Shown one piece after another: positions 9,929 through 18,255 of a stretch of 64,000 bases of DNA. The stretch's first letter is position 1. Every line of letters begins with the position of its first letter. The notes beneath the pieces were generated by a model. The model ran no database searches, was not told where the DNA came from, and saw only the letters and a list, made by a program, of their open reading frames with translations. This DNA is from Patiriisocius marinistellae. GTDB lineage: Bacteria; Bacteroidota; Bacteroidia; Flavobacteriales; Flavobacteriaceae. Both the position numbers and the translations under genes were made by a program. The stretch lies in contig NZ_BKCF01000003.1 of NCBI RefSeq assembly GCF_009014635.1, positions 124,001 through 188,000 on the forward strand. Direction: 5' to 3'.

Positions 9929-12013
9929 ATGAGCATTCAGTCTAAATTATATATTGATGATGAGGTTTTTGAAATACTGGAAAGTAATTTCCAGTATAGT
10001 CAAAAATATGATAAAAATAATAGGCCACTCCCTAAGGTTTTTGGAGGTATTTTTAATGTCGTTGTACCAAGTGGAAAAAGTGATACTTTGACTGATTGGG
10101 CCATACAAAAGAACATGATGAAAAATGCTAAGATTATTCAAACACCTAATTTTTTAGGTGGTAGTGGTAAGAGTAGAACATTTGAACTTATAGATACTTA
10201 TTGTGTTTTTGATAAAAACAAATTTGATGCTGTAAATGATAGTTCAATGAAAAATTTCATTACCCTATCACCAGCAATTTTAAAATTAGATGGCGAATTA
10301 TTACATGAAAGAAATTGGAAACTCACAGATTTAGAAGCTGAGAAAGTAGCGCCAACTACCATTGAAAAGGAGCCTGAGACTCAAATCATGAAAATTGAGT
10401 GGCTCGATAGTGAAACTATGGACATTGTTAAAAAAACAGATTACGAAAAAGAGGTTAATCTTGTTGCAACTATTATCAACCCAGCAGGCTCAACAGCTTC
10501 TATTACAATTGAAAAAGAAGATAAAAGTGAATTTAATAATGGGAAGAAACAACTCTCATTTACTGAGTCAATTGCAGATGATGGAACGGTTGAGATTAGT
10601 GAATTGCTTATTGAAGAAATTTGGGATGAGAATAGAAAAGCCAAAGTTGATAAACTCATTGCTACAATTGAGCATAATAATATAAAGAAAAAGAGTGGTC
10701 TATTAGAATTGATTCCTCCGCCTAAGGTTTTAGTTAATTTTAGGCCTATTGATAGTTGGAAAGGGGAATTTGGTTTTGATTGGGTACGTGAGGATGATAC
10801 AAGTTTATTTAACGATAATAAATTTGAGGACATTGTTAGCAAGCAATATAAAGAAAGCTCCTTTACGACTTTAGAAGATGATGGAAATGCATATAAAGGT
10901 CATTATAAAAAGGATGCTACATTACTTAAAAATTTAAAAGAAATGTATAAGCCTTTTGAAGTAACATGGAAACAGGTAACGGATAGTAGTGGTAAAAAAG
11001 TTAAAGATAAACACTATACAGAATGGTTAAGCTTAAAGAAAGGAAAAGAGGCTAAGATAAAAATTAGAATTGATGTTACTGAAAAAGCGGATTTTTTAGA
11101 ATTTGATGATAATGCTAATTTTAATTTCACGCCAAAAAAAATAGATGTGAAGGGTAAAACAGGAAAAAAGACATTAACGGAGGTTGTTACTGTTAAATGT
11201 AAAAATGAATTTACTACAGACCAAGAAATAATTATAAAAGCTTTTCAAGAAGATTCAAATAATCGCAAGTTGGCTGGAAAATTAAATGTTTGGAGTAATG
11301 ATGCCAGCAATCACAAAAATAAAAAAGTAGTTTTCGTACAAATAAAAACAGATATCACTGGCAGTGGTGTACCTAATATATCTAATGCTTCTAATGAAAA
11401 AGCTAGAATTAACAAATATTTAAATCAAGCATATGTTGAATTACATCCAGACTCAAAGATTGTTGATATTGATTTAACAACCGATACTAATTTTTCAAGA
11501 TTTGTTAAGAACGGTAAAATTAAAACGATAGGAGATGCTGTTCCAGCTATACCTGCTGTACCAGCTGTAGCCGCAACATTAACAACACCAGCAATACCTG
11601 CAGTGCCAGCGATTGCAGCAATACCAAAGCAGGCTCTAGTTGAATATTTGAAGGAGCAATTGAAAGCAGTAGATAGTAAATATGACACCTATTTTAAAGC
11701 TTTTTATTTTAATGAAAATGGATATCATGCTGCAGGTAATTTGAGTGGTTATTCAGCTGCTGGTGCGAATTATGTAGTAGTATTTGCTTCTGCGAATGAT
11801 CAAACTGCCTCACACGAATTTTTACATTCGTTTGATTTACCACACACTTTCACAAATAGTGAAATAACTGCAAATTCAGAATGTACTTATGAGGCTAAAA
11901 AAACAGATAATTTATTAGATTATTCACATAACATAAGTAATGATCCTAACAATAATAAACGTTGTAGTTTATACTATTGGCAGTGGATAAAAGCTAACAA
12001 ATCTATAACATAG
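9929..12013 (+). CDS. TssD (Hcp-like)-fused zinc metallopeptidase, putative T6SS-delivered toxin
   Basis: 694 residues, apparently four parts. Residues 1-135 match the pattern of Bacteroidota TssD, the type VI tube protein: short strands SKLYIDDEVFEIL, the NRPLPKVFGG turn, a FELIDTYC strand and an ILKLDG...NW ending. Residues ~150-265 look Ig-like (VNLVATIINPAGST). Residues ~275-500 form a conserved middle region (FGFDWVRED, EWLSLKKGK, LAGKLNVWSND). After a Pro/Ala repeat linker (~537-570) comes a metallopeptidase domain with HExxHxxxxxH at H629, E630, H633 and H639, then LLDY at 662-665 where a Met-turn is expected, and a terminal YWQWIK. There is no signal peptide, as expected for a T6SS cargo. 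The next gene starts 5 bp downstream and encodes a lipoprotein, the likely immunity protein. Family assignment and toxin role are inference from pattern and context. Confidence 0.78.
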   Translation: MSIQSKLYIDDEVFEILESNFQYSQKYDKNNRPLPKVFGGIFNVVVPSGKSDTLTDWAIQKNMMKNAKIIQTPNFLGGSGKSRTFELIDTYCVFDKNKFDAVNDSSMKNFITLSPAILKLDGELLHERNWKLTDLEAEKVAPTTIEKEPETQIMKIEWLDSETMDIVKKTDYEKEVNLVATIINPAGSTASITIEKEDKSEFNNGKKQLSFTESIADDGTVEISELLIEEIWDENRKAKVDKLIATIEHNNIKKKSGLLELIPPPKVLVNFRPIDSWKGEFGFDWVREDDTSLFNDNKFEDIVSKQYKESSFTTLEDDGNAYKGHYKKDATLLKNLKEMYKPFEVTWKQVTDSSGKKVKDKHYTEWLSLKKGKEAKIKIRIDVTEKADFLEFDDNANFNFTPKKIDVKGKTGKKTLTEVVTVKCKNEFTTDQEIIIKAFQEDSNNRKLAGKLNVWSNDASNHKNKKVVFVQIKTDITGSGVPNISNASNEKARINKYLNQAYVELHPDSKIVDIDLTTDTNFSRFVKNGKIKTIGDAVPAIPAVPAVAATLTTPAIPAVPAIAAIPKQALVEYLKEQLKAVDSKYDTYFKAFYFNENGYHAAGNLSGYSAAGANYVVVFASANDQTASHEFLHSFDLPHTFTNSEITANSECTYEAKKTDNLLDYSHNISNDPNNNKRCSLYYWQWIKANKSIT
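11539..11628 (+). repeat. Pro/Ala-rich degenerate repeat encoding the linker before the peptidase domain
   Basis: The codons specify recurring A-[VI]-P-A units (AVPAIPAVPA, then TTPAIPAVPAIAAIP). This low-complexity linker separates the middle region from the catalytic domain of the 694-residue TssD fusion. It is absent from the homologous protein encoded at 15486-16913, so it is particular to this copy. Confidence 0.7.
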
Positions 12014-12018
12014 TTAAT

Positions 12019-12642
12019 ATGAAATATTTAATCTACATAGCAATTATTATTTTTAATGGCTGCAATGCGCAAAAAAAAGTAAATATGGAACAAGAAATGA
12101 TTATTCCACAAGTCAATAAAGAATTTGAAACAATTGACCCAAATATCTTTGATGGAAAAGGTTCTAACTTTGAAGTTGTTTTAGAAAATGAACATTTAAT
12201 TTATACAAGTGCAGATATTGGTTACGGTAAATCTACTTTCTTTACTAATTCTTATTTTAAATCTTTAACTAGTTACTACAAAAACGAAAAAAATGGTGTA
12301 AGAAAGAAAGGTATTATGTTTATTAATGGTTCTAAATATGGCACTTGGTATGAATTTAATGAAAATGGTTTACTCATAAATGAAATCAATACCGACGAAG
12401 GTTACGAATATAGTTGGGAGAATATTATAGATTATTGTAGCAAAAATGAGATTAAACTTTCCTCAGGTTATCCTAATCGCGGAGGGATAAAAACTGAAAT
12501 CTATCAAAACGAAGATTGTGGTTTGTTAGTGTGGACCATAAGTTATTTCAATACTAAAAAAAGTGAATATCTTGAAATTACATTAGACGGTAAGACTGGT
12601 AAAGAAATTAAAAGAAGAGAATTAGAGTTTATAGGAGGATAA
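12019..12642 (+). CDS. Putative immunity lipoprotein with YwqK/MORN-like repeats
   Basis: 207 residues with a lipoprotein signal peptide (MKYLIYIAIIIFNGC, lipobox cysteine at 15). The mature part has a MORN/YwqK-like stretch (YFKSLTSYYKNEKNG, KGIMFINGSKYGTWYEF, NGLLINE) followed by SWENIIDYC. It resembles the 197-residue lipoprotein at 13387-13980 in layout and motifs (GIWKEYD, FENITDW), so the two are probably paralogues. It begins 5 bp after the TssD-metallopeptidase gene. Position, lipid anchor and pairing suggest a periplasm-facing immunity protein that neutralises the cognate peptidase. That role is inference; no inhibitor family is recognised. Confidence 0.65.
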   Translation: MKYLIYIAIIIFNGCNAQKKVNMEQEMIIPQVNKEFETIDPNIFDGKGSNFEVVLENEHLIYTSADIGYGKSTFFTNSYFKSLTSYYKNEKNGVRKKGIMFINGSKYGTWYEFNENGLLINEINTDEGYEYSWENIIDYCSKNEIKLSSGYPNRGGIKTEIYQNEDCGLLVWTISYFNTKKSEYLEITLDGKTGKEIKRRELEFIGG

Positions 12643-13068
12643 ACCAAGAAGGCATTTATTTTTTTTAGAAATACTTAGAGATTTGTGTTATAATTATAAA
12701 GTTGAATTAGCATTTTTCTCTTGGATTGGCACATGATACATGCTATTTATTAAATTTTCATTTCTTAATTATATCTCTTTCAATTAGCTGTACACCCCAT
12801 AATTCAAAATCTCAAAACAGAATAAATAAAAAAAGTAGCTGATAGCGCAAAATATAGCAACTAACAGTTAGCGCATAAAAAGAAGGTATGTTGTCAAATT
12901 CTATATATACAAAAGTAGTTTAAACATAGAAATGAATTTAGAAACGAGAATAAAAAAGGTATGTTCTAGTAATGGGAACTCATATCTATAGGTGTATGAA
13001 GCGAATACATGTTTGATATTGAAATCGAATATTATTGCTATCCGTATAATACAGGTTTTAGTAGTTAA
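12643..13068. other. AT-rich gap between immunity gene and toxin remnant
   Basis: About 426 bp with no intact reading frame. The right part, in the frame of the downstream toxin remnant, reads YMFDIEIEYYCYPYNTGFSS and then a stop. This could be decayed coding sequence of the same remnant, but I cannot align it convincingly to the intact toxins. No terminator hairpin or RNA gene was recognised. Confidence 0.4.
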
Positions 13069-13380
13069 CTCAAAGTGTTCTTATTTGATTAGAGTGGTAG
13101 CGAAAAATTAGTAACTGGCTATCGGGGTTATAGTGGTGCTGCTAAAAGTATTAATTTTGAAGCGGTAGTATTATATAATACCTCAACCACAATGCATGAA
13201 ACTCTACATGCTATAAGTCTGCCTCACACATTTGACAACAAAGGAACGTATACATATCAAAAGGGTCAGACATATAACATTATGGATTACTCTCATCAAA
13301 CTACTTATGGTAGTAAAGATAGAATTAACACATGGCTTTGGCAATGGGAACAATTACATAAGCATGTAGATATGGAATAA
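13069..13380 (+). pseudogene. Orphan C-terminal metallopeptidase tail of a TssD-type toxin
   Basis: Reading in one frame from 13069 gives LKVFLFD, a TAG stop at 13090-13092, then SGSEKLVTGYRGYSGAAK and on through an ATG at 13192 to a stop at 13378-13380. The layout matches the catalytic end of the 694-residue toxin (FKAFYFNENGYHAAG...GYSAAG). The zinc motif is intact (HETLHAISLPH), as are the Met-turn NIMDYSH and the terminal WLWQWEQL. The stretch from 13192 alone would give 62 residues. No TssD or middle region precedes it. It is either a decayed toxin or a silent cassette for recombination onto an upstream toxin gene. Its immunity-like partner starts 6 bp later. Confidence 0.72.
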
Positions 13381-13386
13381 GAAACT

Positions 13387-13980
13387 ATGAAAAATAGCAT
13401 TAAAATTATAGCGCTCTTACTAGTAATTAATGCAAGTTGTAAAGCACAATTAGAAGCAAAAAAACATCTTAATTCAATGGAAAATTTTAATATTGAAAGA
13501 TTTGAAAAGCATAAAGTAAATGGTAGTGCAGTTTATGAAGAGATGGATCATACGTATCATCAATTTGGAGATGCCGCTTCTGGATATGTAGAACACATAA
13601 CATTGCCAAAACCAGAAGTTTCTCAAATATATGCCGAATATTACCCCGATGGTTCACTCAAAATTAAAGGTCTCATGTATCCAAACGAATTTAAAAAAGG
13701 AATCTGGAAAGAATACGATATTAAAGGAAATACAATAACTGAAAGCGATTATGACATGCCTTTCACTTTTACTTTTGAAAATATAACAGATTGGATTAAA
13801 GTTGAAAATATTGACACTAGTACAAATAAATTTGGCATTTTTAGATCTGTAGATGAAGAAATACCAATTTGGGAAGTTAATTGGTTGGGGAAAAACGGCA
13901 ACACTATTGAATTTGCCATTATCAATGGAATTAATGGAGAAATTGTTGAAAAGGGAAATCGCAATTACAAAAACAACTAA
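13387..13980 (+). CDS. Putative immunity lipoprotein, paralogue of the one at 12019
   Basis: 197 residues, lipoprotein signal peptide with lipobox INASC (cysteine at 18) followed by KAQ. The mature part contains a YwqK/MORN-like unit (YAEYYPDGSLKIKGLMYP, KKGIWKEYD, GNTITESDYD), then FENITDWIKVEN and a C-terminal IPIWEVNWLGKNGNTIEFA. The 12019 protein has the same order (GTWYEF, WENIIDYC, LLVWTISYF). It immediately follows the orphan peptidase tail and is intact while that toxin is broken. This is the pattern expected when an immunity gene is retained against related toxins carried by kin. The function is inferred. Confidence 0.63.
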   Translation: MKNSIKIIALLLVINASCKAQLEAKKHLNSMENFNIERFEKHKVNGSAVYEEMDHTYHQFGDAASGYVEHITLPKPEVSQIYAEYYPDGSLKIKGLMYPNEFKKGIWKEYDIKGNTITESDYDMPFTFTFENITDWIKVENIDTSTNKFGIFRSVDEEIPIWEVNWLGKNGNTIEFAIINGINGEIVEKGNRNYKNN

Positions 13981-14784
13981 TTAGTTTAGTATATACAAAT
14001 CAGATAAAACTAAGTTGAATAATTATTATCAATTTGTTTTTGGAAAATTCCTAATGTCATTTTTTGTTGTTTAGTTGTCATAGAAATAATAACTCTCAGA
14101 GTATCAATAACTCAAAATTAAAGCAACCTAAAAACTGAAATTGCAATAATTTTATCACTACAAAAATAATAGTAACTAATATAATTAAAGAAAATAATTT
14201 AGTGAGATTCTTACAAATACATTGTTCTTCTTACTTAAGATTATATATTTAAAATAATGGTTTCTAAGAATACGGGGAAAATGAATTTAACAGTATTTGA
14301 ATAATTTCTGCTAAATATAAATTATCAGTTAATACAAAGTTTTTAATCCATAGAAAAATGGTGCTATTTTATCTAATAAAAAGAGAAAAAGGATTATTTA
14401 AAGATTATTAACTTGAATAAAAAAGCACTTTTTTATTTTTGAGTTAGACTTAAATAGAAAAATCACTCACGTATTAGAAATGCATAGTCTGTAATTTTTT
14501 TCACGCTTTAAGCTTTCATTATTAGTCTCAAACAGCAACACTTCTTTGTTACAGGTTTGAAATCTTAATAAATAATAATTTTAGGTATTTCTTTTTACTG
14601 AAATTATAAATATTTTGATAATACGGATTTCCAATTAAGGTATATACTTATTATTAAACTTGATTTCAGAATACAAAATTTTTAACATATATTGTATTGG
14701 TTTTTAATAGATTGTGATTGATAAAATCAATTCTACTACTAAATAATTTAATCATTTTATTTTAAATTATAGAAAACTTTAATA
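13981..14784. other. Long AT-rich gene-free gap inside the toxin island
   Basis: About 800 bp without a convincing gene on either strand. It has many short A/T runs and stop codons in all frames. I see no tRNA, clear insertion-sequence ends, or strong hairpin. In this otherwise dense chromosome the gap is unusual and may be the residue of earlier cassettes. The promoter of the second TssD gene should lie in its right end. Confidence 0.5.
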
Positions 14785-15483
14785 ATGAGCATTCAGTCAA
14801 AATTATACGTTGAAAATGAAGTTTTTGATATTTTAGAAAGTAATTTCCATTACAATCAAAAGTTTGATATAAATAATAGACCACTCCCTAAAGTGTTTGG
14901 AGGTATTTTCAATATTGTTGTGCCAAGTGGGAAAAGTGATACTTTGACAGATTGGGCAATACGAAAAACCATGATGAAAAATGTTAAGATTGTTCAGATC
15001 CCCAATTTTTTAGGAGGTAGCAGCAAAAGTAGAACCTTTGAACTTTTAGATACTTATTGCGTTTTTGATAAAAATCAATTTGAAAGTTCAAACAATGAAC
15101 AAATGAAAAATTTTATCACTCTTTCTCCAGCTATTTTAAAACTTGATGGTCAATTACTGCATGAGAGAAATTGGAAGGTCACAGACATTAAAGCAGAGAG
15201 TGTAATACCAACTACTATTGAAAATGAGCCTAATATAATTAAATATCATCTCGAAGATATGGAAGGTGTTGAATTATTTAAAAATGAAATTGATGTTGGT
15301 GAAGAAATAATGATGGTAGTAGAGACTATCAATGCCATTGGTGAAACACTTGAGTTTGATTTAGATGATCAAAAACTGGATTATGAGCATAACGGTATTA
15401 AATTAAAAGAAGATATGCTGAAAGTTAAAATTACAGCAGATATAGTTAGAGTACCATTAAAAGCAATTTTACAGGAAAATTAG
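14785..15483 (+). CDS. TssD (Hcp-like) protein with C-terminal Ig-like domain; delivery half of second toxin
   Basis: 232 residues. Residues 1-131 differ from those of the 9929 protein at only about two dozen positions by eye (roughly 80% identity), with NNRPLPKVFGG, SGKSDTLTDWA and FITLSPAILKLDG identical. Residues ~150-230 form the shorter Ig-like domain (EEIMMVVETINAIGETLEF). The frame stops at a domain boundary, exactly where the longer protein continues into its middle region. The next gene begins 2 bp later in a different frame and supplies that middle region and the peptidase. One additional A in the AAAA run at 15476-15479 would fuse the two frames. It may be a natural two-gene version or a frameshifted fusion. 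Confidence 0.78.
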   Translation: MSIQSKLYVENEVFDILESNFHYNQKFDINNRPLPKVFGGIFNIVVPSGKSDTLTDWAIRKTMMKNVKIVQIPNFLGGSSKSRTFELLDTYCVFDKNQFESSNNEQMKNFITLSPAILKLDGQLLHERNWKVTDIKAESVIPTTIENEPNIIKYHLEDMEGVELFKNEIDVGEEIMMVVETINAIGETLEFDLDDQKLDYEHNGIKLKEDMLKVKITADIVRVPLKAILQEN

Positions 15484-15485
15484 TT

Positions 15486-16913
15486 ATGGGAGGAAAAGTA
15501 TTAATAATAGGTCATCCAAGAACTAGAATGAGTATGAATGTTCCTGTTGTTAGAGTACCACCACTTAAAAGGTTTTTAGTTCATTTTAGAAGACCAGATA
15601 GCTATCAAGGAAAATATGGCTTTGACTGGTTGCGGGATGAGTATATTTATCCAATTAAAACAGTAACAAACGATAATAACGGAGTAGCAATTGGTAGTCC
15701 AACTGCTCTTTGTACAAATCCTACTGCATTAAAAACTGAATACAGAATTACTAACGTTGTTAATCCCATAAGACCTTATGGTAAAGATTATTACCCAGCT
15801 TGGTTATCAATTTTTCCACACACTACAACAACTCAATTTGCACATGGTTCAAACATGCACAGTAGCGGTGTAACTCTTGATCTTGAAATTGAGGAAATTG
15901 ATGCGCTATCTAGCGATGCAACTAAACTTATATTTGTATCTGATAATCCTAATCTAACTATTACTCCTAATCAAATTGACCTACATACACTTATTGGAAC
16001 TAAACAAACTAAAAGTCTAGGAGGAAGCGATACGAGAGATTTTTATCTGGCAACTGCCCAGGTAAATATTAAATCTATAAATGCCCCGTTAACAAGTCAT
16101 ACTGAAATAAAAGTAATTGCTAAGTTAGCGAGACAGGAAGAAGAAGTTGGGAAATTAATGGTGTATAAAAATAATGTAATACCAAAAGCTGAAATTGTTG
16201 CCGTAAATGTAATAACAGGAAGTACCTCTGCAAGTTTAAGAAATGATTATCAATATCTCTTTAAAAAACAGTCATTTAATCAAGCTTTGATAAGAGCAGA
16301 AGTTAGGGTAGATACTCAGTTTAATATAAACACTCTTCCTAGTAGTGATGTTGATGTAATAAATTTTAAAACTAATTATATCAATTCTACTTCAAATATC
16401 GGTCGAGGTAATGCAAGTGCATTCAAAAATGACTTAATAGCATTATATGAAAAGTTTGGAGACCATGCGCCCAATGGCTCTGGAATTGACACTAACGCTA
16501 ATAAAAGAACCTATTTATTTTATACAACTATTACTGCACAAACAGCAGGTACAATGGTTCAAGGAAGTTGTTCTGCAAATTATAATACTAATACAGCTGG
16601 AATCATTACGGGTATAAATTGGGGGAATGCATATATTATTTTTGGAACAGCGCTTCAATCAAAAAGAACAGTGCTGCATGAAGGAGCCCATTCATTCTCC
16701 CTTACTCATACCTTTCAACAAAGTTCTTCTAGAATTACGGTTAGTTCCCCTTTTGTTTTTTATAAAGGCTTTACAGATAATATTATGGATTATGTGAATC
16801 AAGTAGGTGTTTCAACAAGAAATCCATTTGAAGCGAATGACAAAATGAATAATTTTTATAAATGGCAGTGGGGAATTATGAGAAATGACAGAAGTTTAAT
16901 CTTTAGCTATTAA
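15486..16913 (+). CDS. Metallopeptidase effector half of second TssD toxin
   Basis: 475 residues. An N-terminal ~28 residues (MGGKVLIIGHPRTRMSMN) have no counterpart that I recognise in the 694-residue protein. The middle region then matches it (VPPLKRFLVHFRRPDSYQGK, YGFDWLRDE, PAWLSIFPH, VGKLMVYKNN). The peptidase domain carries HExxHxxxxxH at H398, E399, H402 and H408 (HEGAHSFSLTH), a Met-turn NIMDY with Met434, and a terminal KWQWGIM. Catalytic-domain sequence outside these motifs is quite different from the 9929 toxin. There is no signal peptide. It lies 2 bp after the TssD gene and 2 bp before a lipoprotein gene, so the three form a tight operon. Confidence 0.75.
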   Translation: MGGKVLIIGHPRTRMSMNVPVVRVPPLKRFLVHFRRPDSYQGKYGFDWLRDEYIYPIKTVTNDNNGVAIGSPTALCTNPTALKTEYRITNVVNPIRPYGKDYYPAWLSIFPHTTTTQFAHGSNMHSSGVTLDLEIEEIDALSSDATKLIFVSDNPNLTITPNQIDLHTLIGTKQTKSLGGSDTRDFYLATAQVNIKSINAPLTSHTEIKVIAKLARQEEEVGKLMVYKNNVIPKAEIVAVNVITGSTSASLRNDYQYLFKKQSFNQALIRAEVRVDTQFNINTLPSSDVDVINFKTNYINSTSNIGRGNASAFKNDLIALYEKFGDHAPNGSGIDTNANKRTYLFYTTITAQTAGTMVQGSCSANYNTNTAGIITGINWGNAYIIFGTALQSKRTVLHEGAHSFSLTHTFQQSSSRITVSSPFVFYKGFTDNIMDYVNQVGVSTRNPFEANDKMNNFYKWQWGIMRNDRSLIFSY

Positions 16914-16915
16914 AA

Positions 16916-17398
16916 ATGAAATCAATCTATATTATCATATTATTGCTATCATCGTGTATTTCAAAAAATGATAGAAGCGATATAACTGAAAATAAAATAT
17001 CAACCACTCCTATAAAAGCATCAAATATGTTTAAAGAAATAGATTATATGGAATTTAAAAGAAATCCAGCGGAAGATTATTTCTTTACTAGAAAATATAA
17101 ACTCAACGAGAGTCAATTATTTTATTACACTAGTTCTAATGAACTAAAGACAATGAATTCGACTGCACATTTGGAAACAAAAAAACTTATGGATAGCCTT
17201 CCAAAAAAAGTGATAAATGATTTTAAAAATTTAGGGCATCCTACAGTGATTATGGATATACCTGACTGGGAGATAAATATTCACTTTAAAAATGAAGATA
17301 CTTTATTACTATCTTCTGGAGATTTGCCTGATTTTATGAAAGCCTACGAAAAAATGGCTTGGGAGGTAATGACAACATTAGATGAAATAAAAATTTAA
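16916..17398 (+). CDS. Putative immunity lipoprotein, unrelated in sequence to the other two
   Basis: 160 residues with a short lipoprotein signal (MKSIYIIILLLSSC, cysteine at 14). The mature part is polar, with no MORN-like unit; readable stretches are SQLFYYTSSNEL, PTVIMDIPDWEINIHF and TLLLSSGDLPDFM. It starts 2 bp after the metallopeptidase gene. Its placement and anchor match the other two island lipoproteins, but the sequence does not visibly match, in keeping with the more divergent toxin it follows. Immunity is inferred from position only. Confidence 0.58.
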   Translation: MKSIYIIILLLSSCISKNDRSDITENKISTTPIKASNMFKEIDYMEFKRNPAEDYFFTRKYKLNESQLFYYTSSNELKTMNSTAHLETKKLMDSLPKKVINDFKNLGHPTVIMDIPDWEINIHFKNEDTLLLSSGDLPDFMKAYEKMAWEVMTTLDEIKI

Positions 17399-17553
17399 TT
17401 AGTTATAGAAAAATACAATAAATTTTAAAATGAGTTTTAATAATAATATAACACTTAAAGAGTTACAATATATTAAGAAGTGATATGGTTCTATTAAAGT
17501 TAAGATAGCTTATATTAATAATGGTTTTCAAAATATTTAATTATTGATTGTAA

Positions 17554-18171
17554 TTAATCACAAGGTAATTTATCATTCATTGTTTTAAAACGCCAGCTTT
17601 GTTTAAAGCTAAAATGCCACCATTCTGTACGTACAGTTTTAAACCCTACTTTAAGTAAGCCTTCTTGTAATAATTTTCGGTTAGCTAAAATTTCTTTGCT
17701 GAAATTATAGTTATCGATATGAGAGGCACGGCCAAAAAAATCGTAATCACTACCCATTTCTACATAACAACCATCTAAAGTTACTAGTGTTAAATCCACT
17801 GCAGCTCCTTTATTATGGATACTACCTTTTCCGTAGGGATTTGCAACATACGTTGGGCGTGGAACTTTTGACCACATAAATTTTTGTACATCAAGTGGTC
17901 GATAACAATCGTAAAATTTAATTTTATACCCTTTTTTACAAAAAAATTGATTAGCATCAAATATTGCCTGGGCAACTTCGGGTTGAAGTAGACACTTAGG
18001 ACAATCGTATAAAACTTCTCCAATAAAATTATTTGACGTAGCGTATCTTATTTCGTAATCAAATTCTTCTCCATAGATTTTCATGTCAACAAGAGAGTCT
18101 TGCTGTTTAACGTTATTAAAATTAAACAGTAATAAATAGGGTAGGAGCAAAAATTTAAAATATGTAATCAT
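17554..18171 (-). CDS. D-alanyl-D-alanine dipeptidase, VanX/M15D family
   Basis: 205 residues with an N-terminal hydrophobic export signal. The M15D signature is complete: zinc ligands H119 and D126 in SIHNKGAAVD, catalytic E183 and zinc ligand H186 in TEWWHF, and substrate arginine R91 in YRPLDVQ. The enzyme cleaves D-Ala-D-Ala. An exported copy away from any van cluster more likely acts in peptidoglycan recycling or scavenging than in glycopeptide resistance. It lies at the right edge of the toxin island in the opposite direction. Confidence 0.9.
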   Translation of the reverse strand: MITYFKFLLLPYLLLFNFNNVKQQDSLVDMKIYGEEFDYEIRYATSNNFIGEVLYDCPKCLLQPEVAQAIFDANQFFCKKGYKIKFYDCYRPLDVQKFMWSKVPRPTYVANPYGKGSIHNKGAAVDLTLVTLDGCYVEMGSDYDFFGRASHIDNYNFSKEILANRKLLQEGLLKVGFKTVRTEWWHFSFKQSWRFKTMNDKLPCD

Positions 18172-18255
18172 AGACAGGGCGCAGCAAATTTCAGCAGTAA
18201 AAATAACAATTCATAATTTAAGAATCCATTAATAGAAAACAGACTTATGTATTCG

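Noticed and set aside
9974-9997. Inverted repeat with 10-bp arms (ATACTGGAAA / TTTCCAGTAT) inside the first TssD gene
   Set aside because: It lies in conserved coding sequence and is not kept in the paralogue, so chance is the simplest reading.
13192-13380. A stand-alone 62-residue protein gene
   Set aside because: The homology to the toxin catalytic domain continues upstream of this ATG as far as a stop codon and beyond, so the short frame is better described as the tail of a broken or headless toxin.
13981-14784. Possible insertion sequence or phage remnant in the island gap
   Set aside because: No transposase, integrase or terminal inverted repeats could be recognised.
17554-18171. Glycopeptide resistance (vanX) locus
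   Set aside because: The VanX-like enzyme has an export signal and no vanH, vanA or regulator neighbours, so resistance is not supported.
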